The notes: generated by a model not told the origin, from the sequence alone. Positions 44,027-54,319 are shown, numbered from the stretch's first letter. The stretch is 64,000 bases of DNA from JAJYTL01 sp046705265 (GCA_046705265.1 JBJKQL010000127.1:1-64000), one strand, 5' to 3'. Numbers and translations are program-made.

Positions 44027-45961
44027 TCAGATCCCCATCGCGTAGAAATAGAGGCTCATCAGAATCACGACGCCAATCAGCATGGCGAAGGCATAATGAT
44101 AGAGATATCCACTCTCAAGCGCGCTGGCACGTCGCGCCAAGAGGCGGGTCGAGGTCGCGAGCCCGTCCGGCCCAAAGGCGTCGATCACCTGACCATCGCC
44201 CGTCTTCCACAGGAAGCGGCCCAGTGCTTTCGCCGGCCTGACCAGAAGAAAATCGTAGATTTCGTCAAAATACCACTTGTTTAGCAGGAACTTATAGAGC
44301 GTCTCCTGGCTCTCGGCGAGAGCCGATGCAACGCCGGGCTGGCGGATATACATCTGATAAGTGACGGCGATGCCAAGAAGCGCGCCCCCAAGCGGTAGAA
44401 GCTTCGCCCAAAGCGGCAATGATTCGAGGTGAGCCAACGCGGTGTGCGTCGGCAGCACCACCAGCGAGTGACCCCAGAAGGCGGCCCAATGGTGGCCGAT
44501 CATCGGCCCGACGAAGATCATGCCGGCGAAGGTCGCGCCGAGAGCAAGGCCGAACATCGGCACCTTCATCACCATAGGCGATTCGTGCACATGCTCCATC
44601 ACGTGATGATCCGCGCGTGGTTTTCCATGGAAGGTGAGGAAGATGAGACGCCATGAATAGAACGCGGTCAGAAGCGCCGTGAAGGTGCCGAGCGCGTATG
44701 CGTAATAGCCTACCGAGGTGCCGGCCGTAAACGAAGCCTCGATAATCGCGTCCTTGGAATAATAGCCGGCGAAGAACGGAATGCCAGCGAGCGCCAGAGA
44801 GCCAATCCACATCATCACGTAGGTGAACTTGATGCGACTGGCGAGGCCGCCCATCTTGCGCATGTCCTGCTCGTCGCTCATGGCATGAATCACTGAGCCG
44901 GAGCCGAGGAAAAGGAGCGCCTTGAAGAAGGCGTGGGTGACAAGATGGAAAACCGCCACGGGATAGGCGGAGATTCCGGCGGCGAAGAACATGTAGCCGA
45001 GCTGCGAGCAGGTCGAGTAGGCGATGACGCGCTTAATGTCGTTTTGCACCAAGCCAATGGTCGCCGCGAAACAACAGGTTGTCGCGCCGACCACGGTCAC
45101 CACTTCAAGCGTAAAGGGCGCGTATTCGAACATCGGGGAGAGGCGCGCCACCATGAATACGCCGGCGGTCACCATTGTTGCGGCATGGATCAGGGCCGAA
45201 ACGGGTGTCGGCCCCTCCATCGCATCCGGCAGCCAAGTGTGAAGCGGCAATTGCGCCGATTTGCCGACCGCACCAAGGAAGAGCAGAAGCGTCAGAGTGT
45301 CGAGAATATCGACGCGGTGACCGAGGAAAAGGAAAGTCTTGCCGGCGAAGTCGGGCGCTGCCGCGAAAACGGCCGAAAATGAAATCGTATGGAAAATCAA
45401 GAACACGCCCATGATACCCAGGCCGAAGCCGAAGTCGCCAATGCGATTGACGACGAAGGCCTTGATCGCGGCGGCATTGGCCGACGGCCGGTCGTACCAG
45501 AAACCGATCAGGAGATAGGACATGAGCCCGACGCCTTCCCAGCCGAAATAGAGCTGCAGGAAGTTGTCTGCCGTCACCAGCATGAGCATGGCGAACGTGA
45601 AGAGGCTTAGATACGCCATGAACCGCGGCCGGTGCGGATCCTCGTGCATGTAGCCAATGGAATAGATGTGCACCAGCGCGGACACGGTGGTCACGGCGAA
45701 GAGCATGACCGCGGTAAGCTGATCGTCGCGGAGCGACCAAAGAACCTTGAACTGACCGACGTCGATCCAGGTGAAGAGCGGCGCGATCACGACGTGACCG
45801 AGAAGCGCGACCTGCCACAGATTGATCCAGGCGAGGATGGCTGAAATCGAGACCAGAACGCTGGTCACGAGATCGGCTCCCCGGTCGCCGATCTTGCGGC
45901 CAAACAATCCGGCGATGACGGCGCTTACGAACGGAAGAAAGACAATGGCGATAGCGAGCAC
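44027..45961 (-). CDS. nuoL: NADH-quinone oxidoreductase subunit L
   Basis: A 644-residue complex I subunit, the distal pump with the long lateral helix near its C-terminus. Landmarks are YFGWEGVGLMSYLLIGFW, the AFVVNRIGDFGF Lys/Arg helix and LPLHTWLPDAMEGPTPVSAL. Translation starts at GTG 45961, four bases after nuoK; no ATG is available near the family start. Confidence 0.96.
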   Translation of the reverse strand: MLAIAIVFLPFVSAVIAGLFGRKIGDRGADLVTSVLVSISAILAWINLWQVALLGHVVIAPLFTWIDVGQFKVLWSLRDDQLTAVMLFAVTTVSALVHIYSIGYMHEDPHRPRFMAYLSLFTFAMLMLVTADNFLQLYFGWEGVGLMSYLLIGFWYDRPSANAAAIKAFVVNRIGDFGFGLGIMGVFLIFHTISFSAVFAAAPDFAGKTFLFLGHRVDILDTLTLLLFLGAVGKSAQLPLHTWLPDAMEGPTPVSALIHAATMVTAGVFMVARLSPMFEYAPFTLEVVTVVGATTCCFAATIGLVQNDIKRVIAYSTCSQLGYMFFAAGISAYPVAVFHLVTHAFFKALLFLGSGSVIHAMSDEQDMRKMGGLASRIKFTYVMMWIGSLALAGIPFFAGYYSKDAIIEASFTAGTSVGYYAYALGTFTALLTAFYSWRLIFLTFHGKPRADHHVMEHVHESPMVMKVPMFGLALGATFAGMIFVGPMIGHHWAAFWGHSLVVLPTHTALAHLESLPLWAKLLPLGGALLGIAVTYQMYIRQPGVASALAESQETLYKFLLNKWYFDEIYDFLLVRPAKALGRFLWKTGDGQVIDAFGPDGLATSTRLLARRASALESGYLYHYAFAMLIGVVILMSLYFYAMGI

Positions 45962-45965
45962 AGGG

Positions 45966-46274
45966 TTAGCCTTTCATCATATTGATGTCTTCTACCGCGA
46001 TAGTGCCCCGATTGCGGAAGTAGATGACGAGGATAGCAAGCCCAATCGCCGCTTCGCCGGCTGCAACAGTGAGAATGAACAATGCAAAGACCTGGCCGAC
46101 AAGATCGCCGAGAAAGGCGGAGAAAGCGACCAAGTTGATGTTGACGGCAAGCAAAACGAGTTCTATCGCCATCAAAATGACGATAACGTTTTTCCGGTTT
46201 AGGAAGATGCCGAAAATGCCAAGCGCGAAGAGAATCGCCGCCACCGTCAAATAATGACCAAGGCCGATTGTCAT
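45966..46274 (-). CDS. nuoK: NADH-quinone oxidoreductase subunit K
   Basis: A 102-residue subunit with three transmembrane helices. The conserved Glu residues lie in MAIELVLLAVNIN and AAGEAAIGLAILV. ATG 46274 is the family start; the longer open frame upstream runs into nuoJ. Confidence 0.96.
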   Translation of the reverse strand: MTIGLGHYLTVAAILFALGIFGIFLNRKNVIVILMAIELVLLAVNINLVAFSAFLGDLVGQVFALFILTVAAGEAAIGLAILVIYFRNRGTIAVEDINMMKG

Positions 46275-46302
46275 AGACAGCCTTCCTGTTGATTGTCCCG
46301 GT

Positions 46303-46911
46303 TCATACGCCCTGGCCGGGTTTGACTTTTTCCAGCACCACCGCATCGGCTCGGCGGCGCCCGATTTGCTGGCCGGGCTTCTGGCGGCGCACGCCGGGAC
46401 GCGTCCTCAAGGTAAGCACGATGGCGCCAATCATGGCGACGAGGAGAACAAGACCCGCCGCCTCGAAAAGATAGGCATATTGGGTATAGAGAATTCGGCC
46501 CAAGGCGACGGTATTCGACAGGCTGCCCGGCGTCGGCGCCATGGCAAAATGCGCCGCGGACGGTGAGATAACCCAGGAGCCGATGACGAGCAGAAGCTCG
46601 ACCAGAAGGATCGCGCCGACCAACCCGCCGATCGGAAGATAATTAATAAGGCCCTGGCGCAGCTCGGCGAAATTGATGTCCAGCATCATGACGACGAAGA
46701 GAAATAGCACTGCCACCGCGCCGACATAAACGATGACCAATATCATCGCCAGGAATTCTGCCCCAAGCAGCACGAAAAGGCCCGCGGCATTGAAAAAAGT
46801 GAGAATCAGGAACAAAACCGAATGCACCGGATTCCGCGCGGCGATGACCATAAAGGCGGCAGCGACGGTGATGGCCGCGAACAGGTAAAACGCTACCGCC
46901 TGGACGATCAT
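46303..46911 (-). CDS. nuoJ: NADH-quinone oxidoreductase subunit J
   Basis: A 202-residue membrane subunit with five helices. ARNPVHSVLFLI, the conserved LLGAEFLAMILVIVYVGAVAVLFLF region (helix 3, with its pi-bulge Tyr) and MMLDINF are typical. A basic cytoplasmic tail of about 30 residues follows the last helix. ATG 46911 is chosen, 19 bases after nuoI. Confidence 0.95.
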   Translation of the reverse strand: MIVQAVAFYLFAAITVAAAFMVIAARNPVHSVLFLILTFFNAAGLFVLLGAEFLAMILVIVYVGAVAVLFLFVVMMLDINFAELRQGLINYLPIGGLVGAILLVELLLVIGSWVISPSAAHFAMAPTPGSLSNTVALGRILYTQYAYLFEAAGLVLLVAMIGAIVLTLRTRPGVRRQKPGQQIGRRRADAVVLEKVKPGQGV

Positions 46912-46930
46912 TGCACCCCCCGCGTCCCGC

Positions 46931-47422
46931 TCACCGGTACGGCGCGTCGGCGGCGATATTGGCGCCGATTTCGCGCTCCCAGCGATCGCCGTTGGCGAGC
47001 AGTTTATCCTTGTCGTAGAAGAGCTCCTCGCGGGTCTCGGTGGCGAATTCGAAGTTTGGCCCCTCGACGATGGCATCGACGGGGCAAGCCTCCTGGCAGA
47101 ACCCGCAATAGATGCATTTCGTCATGTCGATGTCGTAGCGCGTGGTGCGGCGGATACCGTCGTCTTGCCGCGGCCCGGCTTCGATGGTAATCGCCTCTGC
47201 GGGACAGATCGCTTCGCACAACTTACAGGCAATGCAACGCTCCTCTCCGGTGGGATAGCGGCGGAGGGCGTGTTCGCCGCGAAAGCGCGGACTCAACGGA
47301 CCTTTCTCGAACGGATAATTGAGCGTTGCCCGCTGGCGGAACATGTAGCGGAAGGTCAAGGCCATTCCCGCTACAAGCTCGCTCAGAAACAGGCTTCGCG
47401 CCGTGCGATCCAGAAACGCCAT
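46931..47422 (-). CDS. nuoI: NADH-quinone oxidoreductase subunit I
   Basis: A 163-residue ferredoxin-like subunit holding two [4Fe-4S] clusters (N6a, N6b). The ligands are Cys63, 66, 69, 73 and Cys103, 106, 109, 113 in CIACKLCEAICP and CIYCGFCQEACP. It passes electrons from NuoG towards NuoB. An 81-base gap without a gene separates it from nuoH. Confidence 0.97.
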   Translation of the reverse strand: MAFLDRTARSLFLSELVAGMALTFRYMFRQRATLNYPFEKGPLSPRFRGEHALRRYPTGEERCIACKLCEAICPAEAITIEAGPRQDDGIRRTTRYDIDMTKCIYCGFCQEACPVDAIVEGPNFEFATETREELFYDKDKLLANGDRWEREIGANIAADAPYR

Positions 47423-47503
47423 ATCACACCTCTCAACCTCCCGGCCGGAACCACCGACCGATCGCTGGCTACCTTATTCATCGGCCACACGAAGGCAAGC
47501 GCC

Positions 47504-48520
47504 TCACGCTGGCAGCCAACCGAAGACGAGTAACACGCCCGCCGTGAGCACCAGCCAGAACAGCGAAAAAGGCAAAAACACCTTCCAGCCGAGCCGCATC
47601 AGCTGGTCGTACCGATAACGCGGGAAGGTTGCCCGCACCCAGACGAAAACGAAAAGCAGGACGACAATCTTGATGATGAACCAGAGCGGCCCTGGAATCC
47701 ACGTAAACGGAGCGATCGGCAGCGGCGGCAGCCAGCCGCCGAGGAACAGGACCGTCGTCGTGCCGCTCATCAAAATCATGTTGGCGTATTCACCGAGAAA
47801 GAACAGGGCGAACGGCATCGACGAATATTCGACCTGATAACCGGCGACGAGTTCGGCCTCGGCTTCTGGCAGATCGAAGGGGTGACGATTGGTCTCGGCC
47901 AGCGCCGAGACGAAATAGATGACAAACATCGGAAAGAGCGGCACGGCAAACCATACCGTCTTCTGCGCCTCCACGATGGCCGAAAGATTAAGGGAGCCGG
48001 CGCAAAGCAGCACTGAAATCATCACGAAGCCGATCGACACCTCATAGGAGACCATCTGCGCCGCCGAGCGCAGGGCACCGAGGAAGGCATAGCGCGAGTT
48101 GGAAGCCCAGCCCGCCATGACGATACCGTAAACTCCGAGTGAAGAGATGGCGAAGAGATAGAGAACACCGACGTTGATATTGGCGATCACCATGCCGGCA
48201 TCGAAGGGAATCACCGCCCAAGCGATCAACGCCAGGACAAAAGTGATCATCGGCGCAGCCAGAAACACCCCTTTGTTGGCGCCGGTTGGCAGAATGGTCT
48301 CCTTGAACAACAACTTGACCGCATCGGCCCAAGGTTGCAGCAGGCCGAAAGGGCCGACCACGTTCGGCCCTTTGCGAATCTGCATCGCCGCCATCACTTT
48401 CCGCTCGAAATACGTGAGATAGGCAACCGCGACAAGAAGCGGCACCATGACGGCAAGAATCTCGCCAACGACGATGGCGCCAGGAATCAGGTAACCGTGA
48501 ACAAAATCGAGATTAGCCAT
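47504..48520 (-). CDS. nuoH: NADH-quinone oxidoreductase subunit H
   Basis: A 338-residue membrane subunit with eight helices that forms part of the quinone chamber. TYFERKVMAAMQIRKGPN, ADAVKLLFKE, the ETNRHPFDLPEAEAELVAG loop and YSSMPFALFFLGEY are conserved. ATG 48520 overlaps the nuoG end by eight bases. Confidence 0.96.
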   Translation of the reverse strand: MANLDFVHGYLIPGAIVVGEILAVMVPLLVAVAYLTYFERKVMAAMQIRKGPNVVGPFGLLQPWADAVKLLFKETILPTGANKGVFLAAPMITFVLALIAWAVIPFDAGMVIANINVGVLYLFAISSLGVYGIVMAGWASNSRYAFLGALRSAAQMVSYEVSIGFVMISVLLCAGSLNLSAIVEAQKTVWFAVPLFPMFVIYFVSALAETNRHPFDLPEAEAELVAGYQVEYSSMPFALFFLGEYANMILMSGTTTVLFLGGWLPPLPIAPFTWIPGPLWFIIKIVVLLFVFVWVRATFPRYRYDQLMRLGWKVFLPFSLFWLVLTAGVLLVFGWLPA

Positions 48521-50576
48521 GGGTACCGGTCGCCTTCTCGCGCCGCGCCACGGCCAGCGCACTGCATTCCGCCATGACCGTGGAAGCCCGGCAGATCGGA
48601 TCCGTGAGAAAATAGTCGCCAATCGGCAACTCGAAGGGCACGGCAGTCACCGTCCCGACGGCACCAAAATCGCCCCAAGGCGCGCGTTCAACGGCTTCCA
48701 GCTTGGCAAAATGCGGAGCGACCGCGGCAAGCCTAGTTCGCACCGCGCCAAGATCGTCATAAGGCAGCGGTGCACCCAGGGCTTCCGAGAGGGCTCGCAG
48801 GATCGCCCAATCCTCGCGCGCCTGGCCCGGCGGCGGGACCGCCTTCTGACCGCGCTGCACCCGGCCCTCGGTGCTGACCCAGGTTGCGTTTTTTTCGGTG
48901 TAGGCCGCTCCCGGCAGGATGACATCGGCGCGATGGGCTCCCGCGTCTCCGTGGGTGCCCTGATAGATCACGAAGGCCTTGCCGAGCTTCTGCATGTCGA
49001 TTTCATCGACGCCGAGAAGATAGAGCACCTCGACCGTACCCTCTGCCGCACCCTGCAGAACGCCATCGCGATCGAGTCCTGCCGTCCCGGGGACACATCC
49101 GAGATCAAGTGCCGCGACCCGCGCCGCCGCGTGATGCAGCACGTTGAAGCCGTTCCAGTCTTCACCAATCATACCGGTGGTCTCGGCGATGCGCCGCGCG
49201 AGCCCGAGGATTATCGCGCCGTCGGCGCGCGCGAGCGCCCCCTGCCCCAGAATCAACATTGGATTTTTGGCTTCGCGCAGGATGGCAGCAAAGGGATGGC
49301 GGCCCTCGGCGATGGCGGCAAGCAGCTTCGGATCGTTGCCGAGTTCCTCGACCGGATAGGTAAGATCAAGCGCGGGGCCGATATTGGCGACCGGGATACC
49401 GGAGGCGATCCACCGCTTGCGGATGCGGGCGTTGACGAGCGCTCCTTCTACGCGCGGATTGCTGCCGATCAGCAGGACCGCGTCGGCTCGCTCGATACCG
49501 GCGATGGTGGTGTTGAATAGATAGGCGCCGCGCGGCGAAGCCGGAAGCTTGGCACCATCTTGCCGGGCGTCAAGATTGGCAACGCCAAGGTTTTGCATCA
49601 AATCCTTCAGCGCAACGATCGCCTCGGCATCCACAAGATCACCAACGAGAGCGGCGATCCGCTTCGGCTCAAGTCCCTTGAGACGGCCGGCGATGGCCGA
49701 GAACGCTTCGGCCCAAGTCGCCGGCTTGAGCTTGCCATCACGACGTACATAAGGCTGATCGAGGCGTTGGCGCTTCAAACCATCATAGGCAAAGCGCGTC
49801 TTGTCGGATATCCACTCCTCGTTGATATCTTCATTGAGGCGTGGCAGCACACGCATCACCTCGCGGCCGCGAGCATCGACGCGAATGTTCGAACCGAGCG
49901 CGTCCAGGACATCAATCGATTCCGTGCGGCGCAACTCCCATGATCGGGCCGCGAAGGCGAAAGGCTTAGAGGTCAGCGCGCCGACGGGGCAGAGATCGAT
50001 GACATTGCCCGAAAGCTCGGAGCTCACCGCGTGGTCAAGATAGGTCGTGATCTCCATATGCTCGCCGCGGCCGATCAGACCGATTTCCGGCACCCCCGCA
50101 ATCTCGGTGGCAAAGCGGATGCAGCGCGTACAATGGATGCAGCGCGTCATCACGGTCTTGATCAGGGGCCCCATGAACTTTTCGCGCACGGCGCGTTTAC
50201 GCTCGCGCAATCGGCTCGTGTTGTGGCCATAGGCCATGGTCTCGTCCTGAAGATCGCACTCGCCGCCCTGATCGCAGATCGGGCAATCCAGCGGATGATT
50301 GATCAAAAGGAACTCAAGCACGCCCTCCCGCGCCTTCTTCACCATCGGCGTGTCGGTGTGAATCACCATGTTTTCGGCGGCCGGCATCGCGCAGGACGCG
50401 ATTGGTTTCGGCGACTTTTCCATCTCCACCAGGCACATGCGGCAATTGCCTGCGATCGAGAGCCGCTCGTGATAGCAGAAACGCGGGATTTCCTTACCTG
50501 CAGCCTCGCAAGCCTGCAGAACCGTCGAGTTGGCGGGGACGGTAACCTCAATCCCATCAACAGTCAGCTTCGGCAT
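48513..50576 (-). CDS. nuoG: NADH-quinone oxidoreductase subunit G
   Basis: A 687-residue peripheral-arm subunit. The [2Fe-2S] cluster N1b is held by Cys34, 45, 48 and 62. Cluster N5 has the His94, Cys98, 101, 107 set. A further [4Fe-4S] site uses CIHCTRC and DLCPVG. The rest is a degenerate molybdopterin-oxidoreductase fold without the cofactor. It starts 28 bases after nuoF. Confidence 0.96.
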   Translation of the reverse strand: MPKLTVDGIEVTVPANSTVLQACEAAGKEIPRFCYHERLSIAGNCRMCLVEMEKSPKPIASCAMPAAENMVIHTDTPMVKKAREGVLEFLLINHPLDCPICDQGGECDLQDETMAYGHNTSRLRERKRAVREKFMGPLIKTVMTRCIHCTRCIRFATEIAGVPEIGLIGRGEHMEITTYLDHAVSSELSGNVIDLCPVGALTSKPFAFAARSWELRRTESIDVLDALGSNIRVDARGREVMRVLPRLNEDINEEWISDKTRFAYDGLKRQRLDQPYVRRDGKLKPATWAEAFSAIAGRLKGLEPKRIAALVGDLVDAEAIVALKDLMQNLGVANLDARQDGAKLPASPRGAYLFNTTIAGIERADAVLLIGSNPRVEGALVNARIRKRWIASGIPVANIGPALDLTYPVEELGNDPKLLAAIAEGRHPFAAILREAKNPMLILGQGALARADGAIILGLARRIAETTGMIGEDWNGFNVLHHAAARVAALDLGCVPGTAGLDRDGVLQGAAEGTVEVLYLLGVDEIDMQKLGKAFVIYQGTHGDAGAHRADVILPGAAYTEKNATWVSTEGRVQRGQKAVPPPGQAREDWAILRALSEALGAPLPYDDLGAVRTRLAAVAPHFAKLEAVERAPWGDFGAVGTVTAVPFELPIGDYFLTDPICRASTVMAECSALAVARREKATGTHG

Positions 50577-50604
50577 GCCAACTCACTCCCAGTTCCAGCC
50601 CCGT

Positions 50605-51885
50605 TCACGCCGCGAGCCCCGGCTTGCGGGCATCGATCCGGCGCTCGATCTCGTCTCGGAAGTGACGGATCAACCCCTGCACCGGCCACGCTGCGGCATC
50701 GCCAAGCGCGCAGATCGTGTGTCCTTCGATTTGGTAGGTAATATCCAGAAGCTGGTCGATTTCGGCCTTTTCGGCACGGCCTTCCACCAACCGTTCCATG
50801 ATCCGCCACATCCAGCCGGTCCCCTCGCGGCACGGCGTGCATTGGCCGCAACTCTCGTGCATGTAGAACTTCGAAAGACGCCCGATCGCCTTGATGATGT
50901 CCGTCGACTTGTCCATCACGATCACGGCGGCGGTGCCGAGACCGCTTTTTTCAGCACGGAGCGAATCGAAATCCATCAATACGGTGTCGCAGATCGACTT
51001 CGGCAGAAGCGGCACCGAGGACCCGCCGGGAATCACCGCAAGAAGATTGTCCCATCCGCCACGGACGCCGCCCGCATGACTCTCGATCAATTCACGCAGC
51101 GGGATACCCATTTCTTCTTCCACGTTACAGGGCCTGTTGACGTGGCCCGAGATGCAGAAGAGCTTGGTACCGGTGTTGTTTGGCCGGCCGAGACCGGCAA
51201 ACCATGAAGCGCCGCGGCGAAGAATTGTTGGCACGACCGCAATGCTTTCGACGTTGTTCACCGTCGACGGACACCCCCAGACACCAACGGCCGCTGGAAA
51301 CGGCGGCTTCAGGCGTGGTCGCCCGGGCTTACCCTCGAGGCTTTCAATTAGCCCCATTTCCTCGCCGCAGATATACGCACCGGCACCGCGGTGAACATAG
51401 ATATCGAAATCGTAGCCGGAACCGCAAGCGTTCTTGCCGATCAGCCCGGCATCGTAGGCCTCTTTCACGGAGATCTCGAGCCGCTCGGCCTCGCGGTAGA
51501 ATTCACCGCGCACGTAGATGTACGCCGCCTTGGCGTGCATAGCGAAACCGGCGACCAAACACCCCTCGATGAGCTTGAAGGGCTCGTGGCGCATGATGTC
51601 GCGGTCCTTGCAAGTGCCGGGCTCGCTCTCATCCGCGTTAACGAGAAGATAAGCCGGACGTTCGCCGGACTGTTTCGGCATGAACGACCATTTGAGACCG
51701 GTCGGGAAACCGGCGCCGCCCCGACCGCGCAGGCCTGAGGCCTTAACCTCGTTCACAATCTCGTCCGGCCCTTTGGCCAGAAGGTCCCTGGTATTGCTGA
51801 AATCGCCACGCCCCAAGGCAGCCTTCAAATGCCAGTCCTCGAAGCCATAGAGATTCACGAAAATCCGGTCCTTGTCGCTTAGCAT
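50605..51885 (-). CDS. nuoF: NADH-quinone oxidoreductase subunit F
   Basis: A 426-residue NADH-binding flavoprotein. The glycine-rich nucleotide segment GLRGRGGAGFPTGLKW binds NADH, NADESEPGTCKDR lies in the FMN site, and ESCGQCTPCREG supplies three of the four Cys of cluster N3. It starts four bases after nuoE. Confidence 0.97.
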   Translation of the reverse strand: MLSDKDRIFVNLYGFEDWHLKAALGRGDFSNTRDLLAKGPDEIVNEVKASGLRGRGGAGFPTGLKWSFMPKQSGERPAYLLVNADESEPGTCKDRDIMRHEPFKLIEGCLVAGFAMHAKAAYIYVRGEFYREAERLEISVKEAYDAGLIGKNACGSGYDFDIYVHRGAGAYICGEEMGLIESLEGKPGRPRLKPPFPAAVGVWGCPSTVNNVESIAVVPTILRRGASWFAGLGRPNNTGTKLFCISGHVNRPCNVEEEMGIPLRELIESHAGGVRGGWDNLLAVIPGGSSVPLLPKSICDTVLMDFDSLRAEKSGLGTAAVIVMDKSTDIIKAIGRLSKFYMHESCGQCTPCREGTGWMWRIMERLVEGRAEKAEIDQLLDITYQIEGHTICALGDAAAWPVQGLIRHFRDEIERRIDARKPGLAA

Positions 51886-51889
51886 GTCA

Positions 51890-52507
51890 TCACCCGCCGG
51901 ACGAATCGGAGAACTTCAAGGTTGTTGGCCCACCGACCGGTGCCGAGGTCTGGCGGTCAATCTGGGGGCCGGTCTTAGGCCCCTCGCCGCGCTTTAGCGT
52001 TTCGATAAGGCGGGCGGTGGATTCCGCGTCAAGGTCTTCGTAGTAGTCGTCGTTGATCTGCACGACAGGAGCATTCACGCAGGCACCAAGACATTCAACT
52101 TCCGTCAAAGTGAACTCGCCATCCGCCGTGGTCTCGTTCATGCCAATGCCGAGGTGCTTCTTGCATGCCGCGATGATTTCGTCCGAACCGCGGAGCCAGC
52201 AAGGGGTCGTGGTGCAGACCTGCATGAAATGACGTCCAACCGGCTTCAGGTTGAACATCGTATAGAACGTCGCAACCTCCATTACCGCCATATGCGGCAT
52301 CTTCAGGAAGTCGCCGACATAGCGCAGTGCCGGTTCGGGCAGCCAACCGCCGCACTGCCGCTGTGCGATGTCCAGAAGTGGCAAAATTGCACTGCGTTGG
52401 CGTCCCTCGGGATACTTCGCAATGATCGCTTTCGCCTTATCCAGGTTCTCCGCGGTAAAGGCAAAGGGCTTGGCGACATCATTCCGGGGGATTGTCGCAT
52501 CTGTCAT
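51890..52507 (-). CDS. nuoE: NADH-quinone oxidoreductase subunit E
   Basis: A 205-residue thioredoxin-like subunit with one [2Fe-2S] cluster (N1a). Its ligands are Cys98, Cys103, Cys139 and Cys143. A 40-residue C-terminal tail of low complexity is longer than in E. coli. ATG 52507 shares ATGA with the nuoD stop. Confidence 0.96.
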   Translation of the reverse strand: MTDATIPRNDVAKPFAFTAENLDKAKAIIAKYPEGRQRSAILPLLDIAQRQCGGWLPEPALRYVGDFLKMPHMAVMEVATFYTMFNLKPVGRHFMQVCTTTPCWLRGSDEIIAACKKHLGIGMNETTADGEFTLTEVECLGACVNAPVVQINDDYYEDLDAESTARLIETLKRGEGPKTGPQIDRQTSAPVGGPTTLKFSDSSGG

Positions 52508-53682
52508 CGGTCGATCTCGCCGAAGACGATGTCAAGGCTGCCGAGGATCGCTACCGTGTCGGCCAGCATATGACCCTTGCAGAGAAAATCCATTGCATGA
52601 AGGTGCGGAAAACCTGGTGCCCGGATCTTGCACTTGTAAGGGCGATTGGTGCCATCGGAAACGAGATAGACGCCGAATTCCCCCTTCGGAGCCTCGACCG
52701 CGGTATACGTTTCGCCGGTCGGCACGTGATAGCCCTCCGTATAGAGCTTGAAGTGCTGGATCAGCGCCTCCATGGAATTCTTCATCTCGGCCCGCCGCGG
52801 CGGCGCAATCCGGCGGTCGGAGACCTTGACCGGTCCCGCCGGCATCTCTTCTAGGCACTGATGCATGATTCGAATCGACTGCCGCATTTCCTCGATACGG
52901 CAGAGATACCGGTCGTAGCAATCGCCGTTACGCCCTACAGGAATGTCAAAATCGATATCCTCATACACTTCGTAGGGCTGCGACTTGCGCAAATCCCACG
53001 CCAAGCCGGTGGAGCGGATCATCACGCCCGTAAAACCCCAGGCAAGCGCGTCGGACTGACTGATCTTGCCGATGTCGACGTTGCGCAACTTGAAGATACG
53101 GTTCTCGGTAAGAAGTTCCTCGAGTTCATCAAGGAACTTCATAAACGGGTCGCAAAAAGCGTGAATATCCTCGGCCAGGCCCTTCGGCAAGTCTTCCTGA
53201 ACGCCGCCCGGGCGGAAATAGGCGGAATGCAGCCTGGCACCCGAGACTCGCTCATAGAACTCCATCAACTTCTCGCGTTCCTCGAAACCCCAGAGGAGCG
53301 GCGTCACCGCGCCAACGTCCATCGCCTGGGTGGTAACGTTGAGGAGATGGTTGAGAATGCGGGTGATCTCGGAAAACAGCACGCGGATGTATTGCGCCCG
53401 CTTCGGAATTTCGAGTCCGAGGAGTTTTTCCACCGCGAGAGCGAACGCGTGCTCCTGGCACATTGGAGAAACGTAATCGAGCCGGTCGAAATAGGGTACC
53501 GCCTGGAGATAGGTCTTGTATTCGATGAGCTTCTCGGTGCCACGATGGAGGAGCCCGATATGAGGATCACAGCGTTCAACGATCTCGCCATCAAGCTCCA
53601 TCACGAGCCGCAACACACCGTGCGCCGCCGGGTGCTGCGGCCCGAAGTTCATCGTATAATTGGCGATCTGTACTTCGCCCAT
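52504..53682 (-). CDS. nuoD: NADH-quinone oxidoreductase subunit D
   Basis: A 392-residue subunit related to the NiFe-hydrogenase large subunit, forming the quinone site with NuoB. FGPQHPAAHGVLR, with the quinone-contact His, LLHRGTEKLIE and YFDRLDYVS are conserved, and the hydrogenase Cys ligands are absent as expected. Its ATG overlaps the nuoC stop by one base (TAATG). NuoC and NuoD are separate genes here, not fused. Confidence 0.97.
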   Translation of the reverse strand: MGEVQIANYTMNFGPQHPAAHGVLRLVMELDGEIVERCDPHIGLLHRGTEKLIEYKTYLQAVPYFDRLDYVSPMCQEHAFALAVEKLLGLEIPKRAQYIRVLFSEITRILNHLLNVTTQAMDVGAVTPLLWGFEEREKLMEFYERVSGARLHSAYFRPGGVQEDLPKGLAEDIHAFCDPFMKFLDELEELLTENRIFKLRNVDIGKISQSDALAWGFTGVMIRSTGLAWDLRKSQPYEVYEDIDFDIPVGRNGDCYDRYLCRIEEMRQSIRIMHQCLEEMPAGPVKVSDRRIAPPRRAEMKNSMEALIQHFKLYTEGYHVPTGETYTAVEAPKGEFGVYLVSDGTNRPYKCKIRAPGFPHLHAMDFLCKGHMLADTVAILGSLDIVFGEIDR

Positions 53683-54296
53683 TACTCCTCCTTCTCCGCC
53701 TTCTCATCGCCTGGCAGAGCTCGGGTCATGCCCTCCCAGGGGCTGAGAAAATCGAACGTGCGAAATTCCTGGGTCAGGGTGACCGGCTCGTAAACCACGC
53801 GCTTCTCCTCCTCGTCGTAACGCAGTTCGACGAAGCCCGTTAGCGGAAAATCCTTGCGCAGCGGATGCCCTTCGAATCCATAGTCAGTGAGGAGCCGGCG
53901 GAGGTCAGGATGGCCAGAGAACATCAGCCCGTACATGTCCCAGACTTCGCGCTCGAACCAGTTGGCGACAGGGAACACCTCGACCACTGAGGGAACCGGG
54001 TTTTCCTCGTCGCAGGCGACTTTAGCCCGGATGCGCCGGTTGTGCCGGAGGCTTAAAAGATTGTAGACCACATCGAAGCGCTGCGGTCGTTCGGGGTAAT
54101 CGACAGCCGTGATGTCGATCAACTCGCGAAACAAACAACCGGCGTCGTCGCGAAGAAAGGTCAAGACGTCGACGATATCGGTCGCCGACACATCGATCAT
54201 CAACTCATGGTGCGCCACCCGGAAGGCCGTTACCTGGTCCGGCAACGACTCAACCAGCCGGGCGCCCAGGTTGCGCAAACTTTCATCCTTCCCCAT
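53682..54296 (-). CDS. nuoC: NADH-quinone oxidoreductase subunit C
   Basis: A 204-residue peripheral subunit (30 kDa family). FRELIDITAVDYPER, the ANWFEREVWDMYGLMFSGHPDLRR region and GHPLRKDFPL are the hallmarks. I prefer ATG 54296, preceded by GGAAGG. GTG 54323, overlapping the nuoB stop as GTGA, would add nine residues and is a real alternative. Confidence 0.95.
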   Translation of the reverse strand: MGKDESLRNLGARLVESLPDQVTAFRVAHHELMIDVSATDIVDVLTFLRDDAGCLFRELIDITAVDYPERPQRFDVVYNLLSLRHNRRIRAKVACDEENPVPSVVEVFPVANWFEREVWDMYGLMFSGHPDLRRLLTDYGFEGHPLRKDFPLTGFVELRYDEEEKRVVYEPVTLTQEFRTFDFLSPWEGMTRALPGDEKAEKEE

Positions 54297-54319
54297 CGGC
54301 CTTCCACTATTCCGAAACC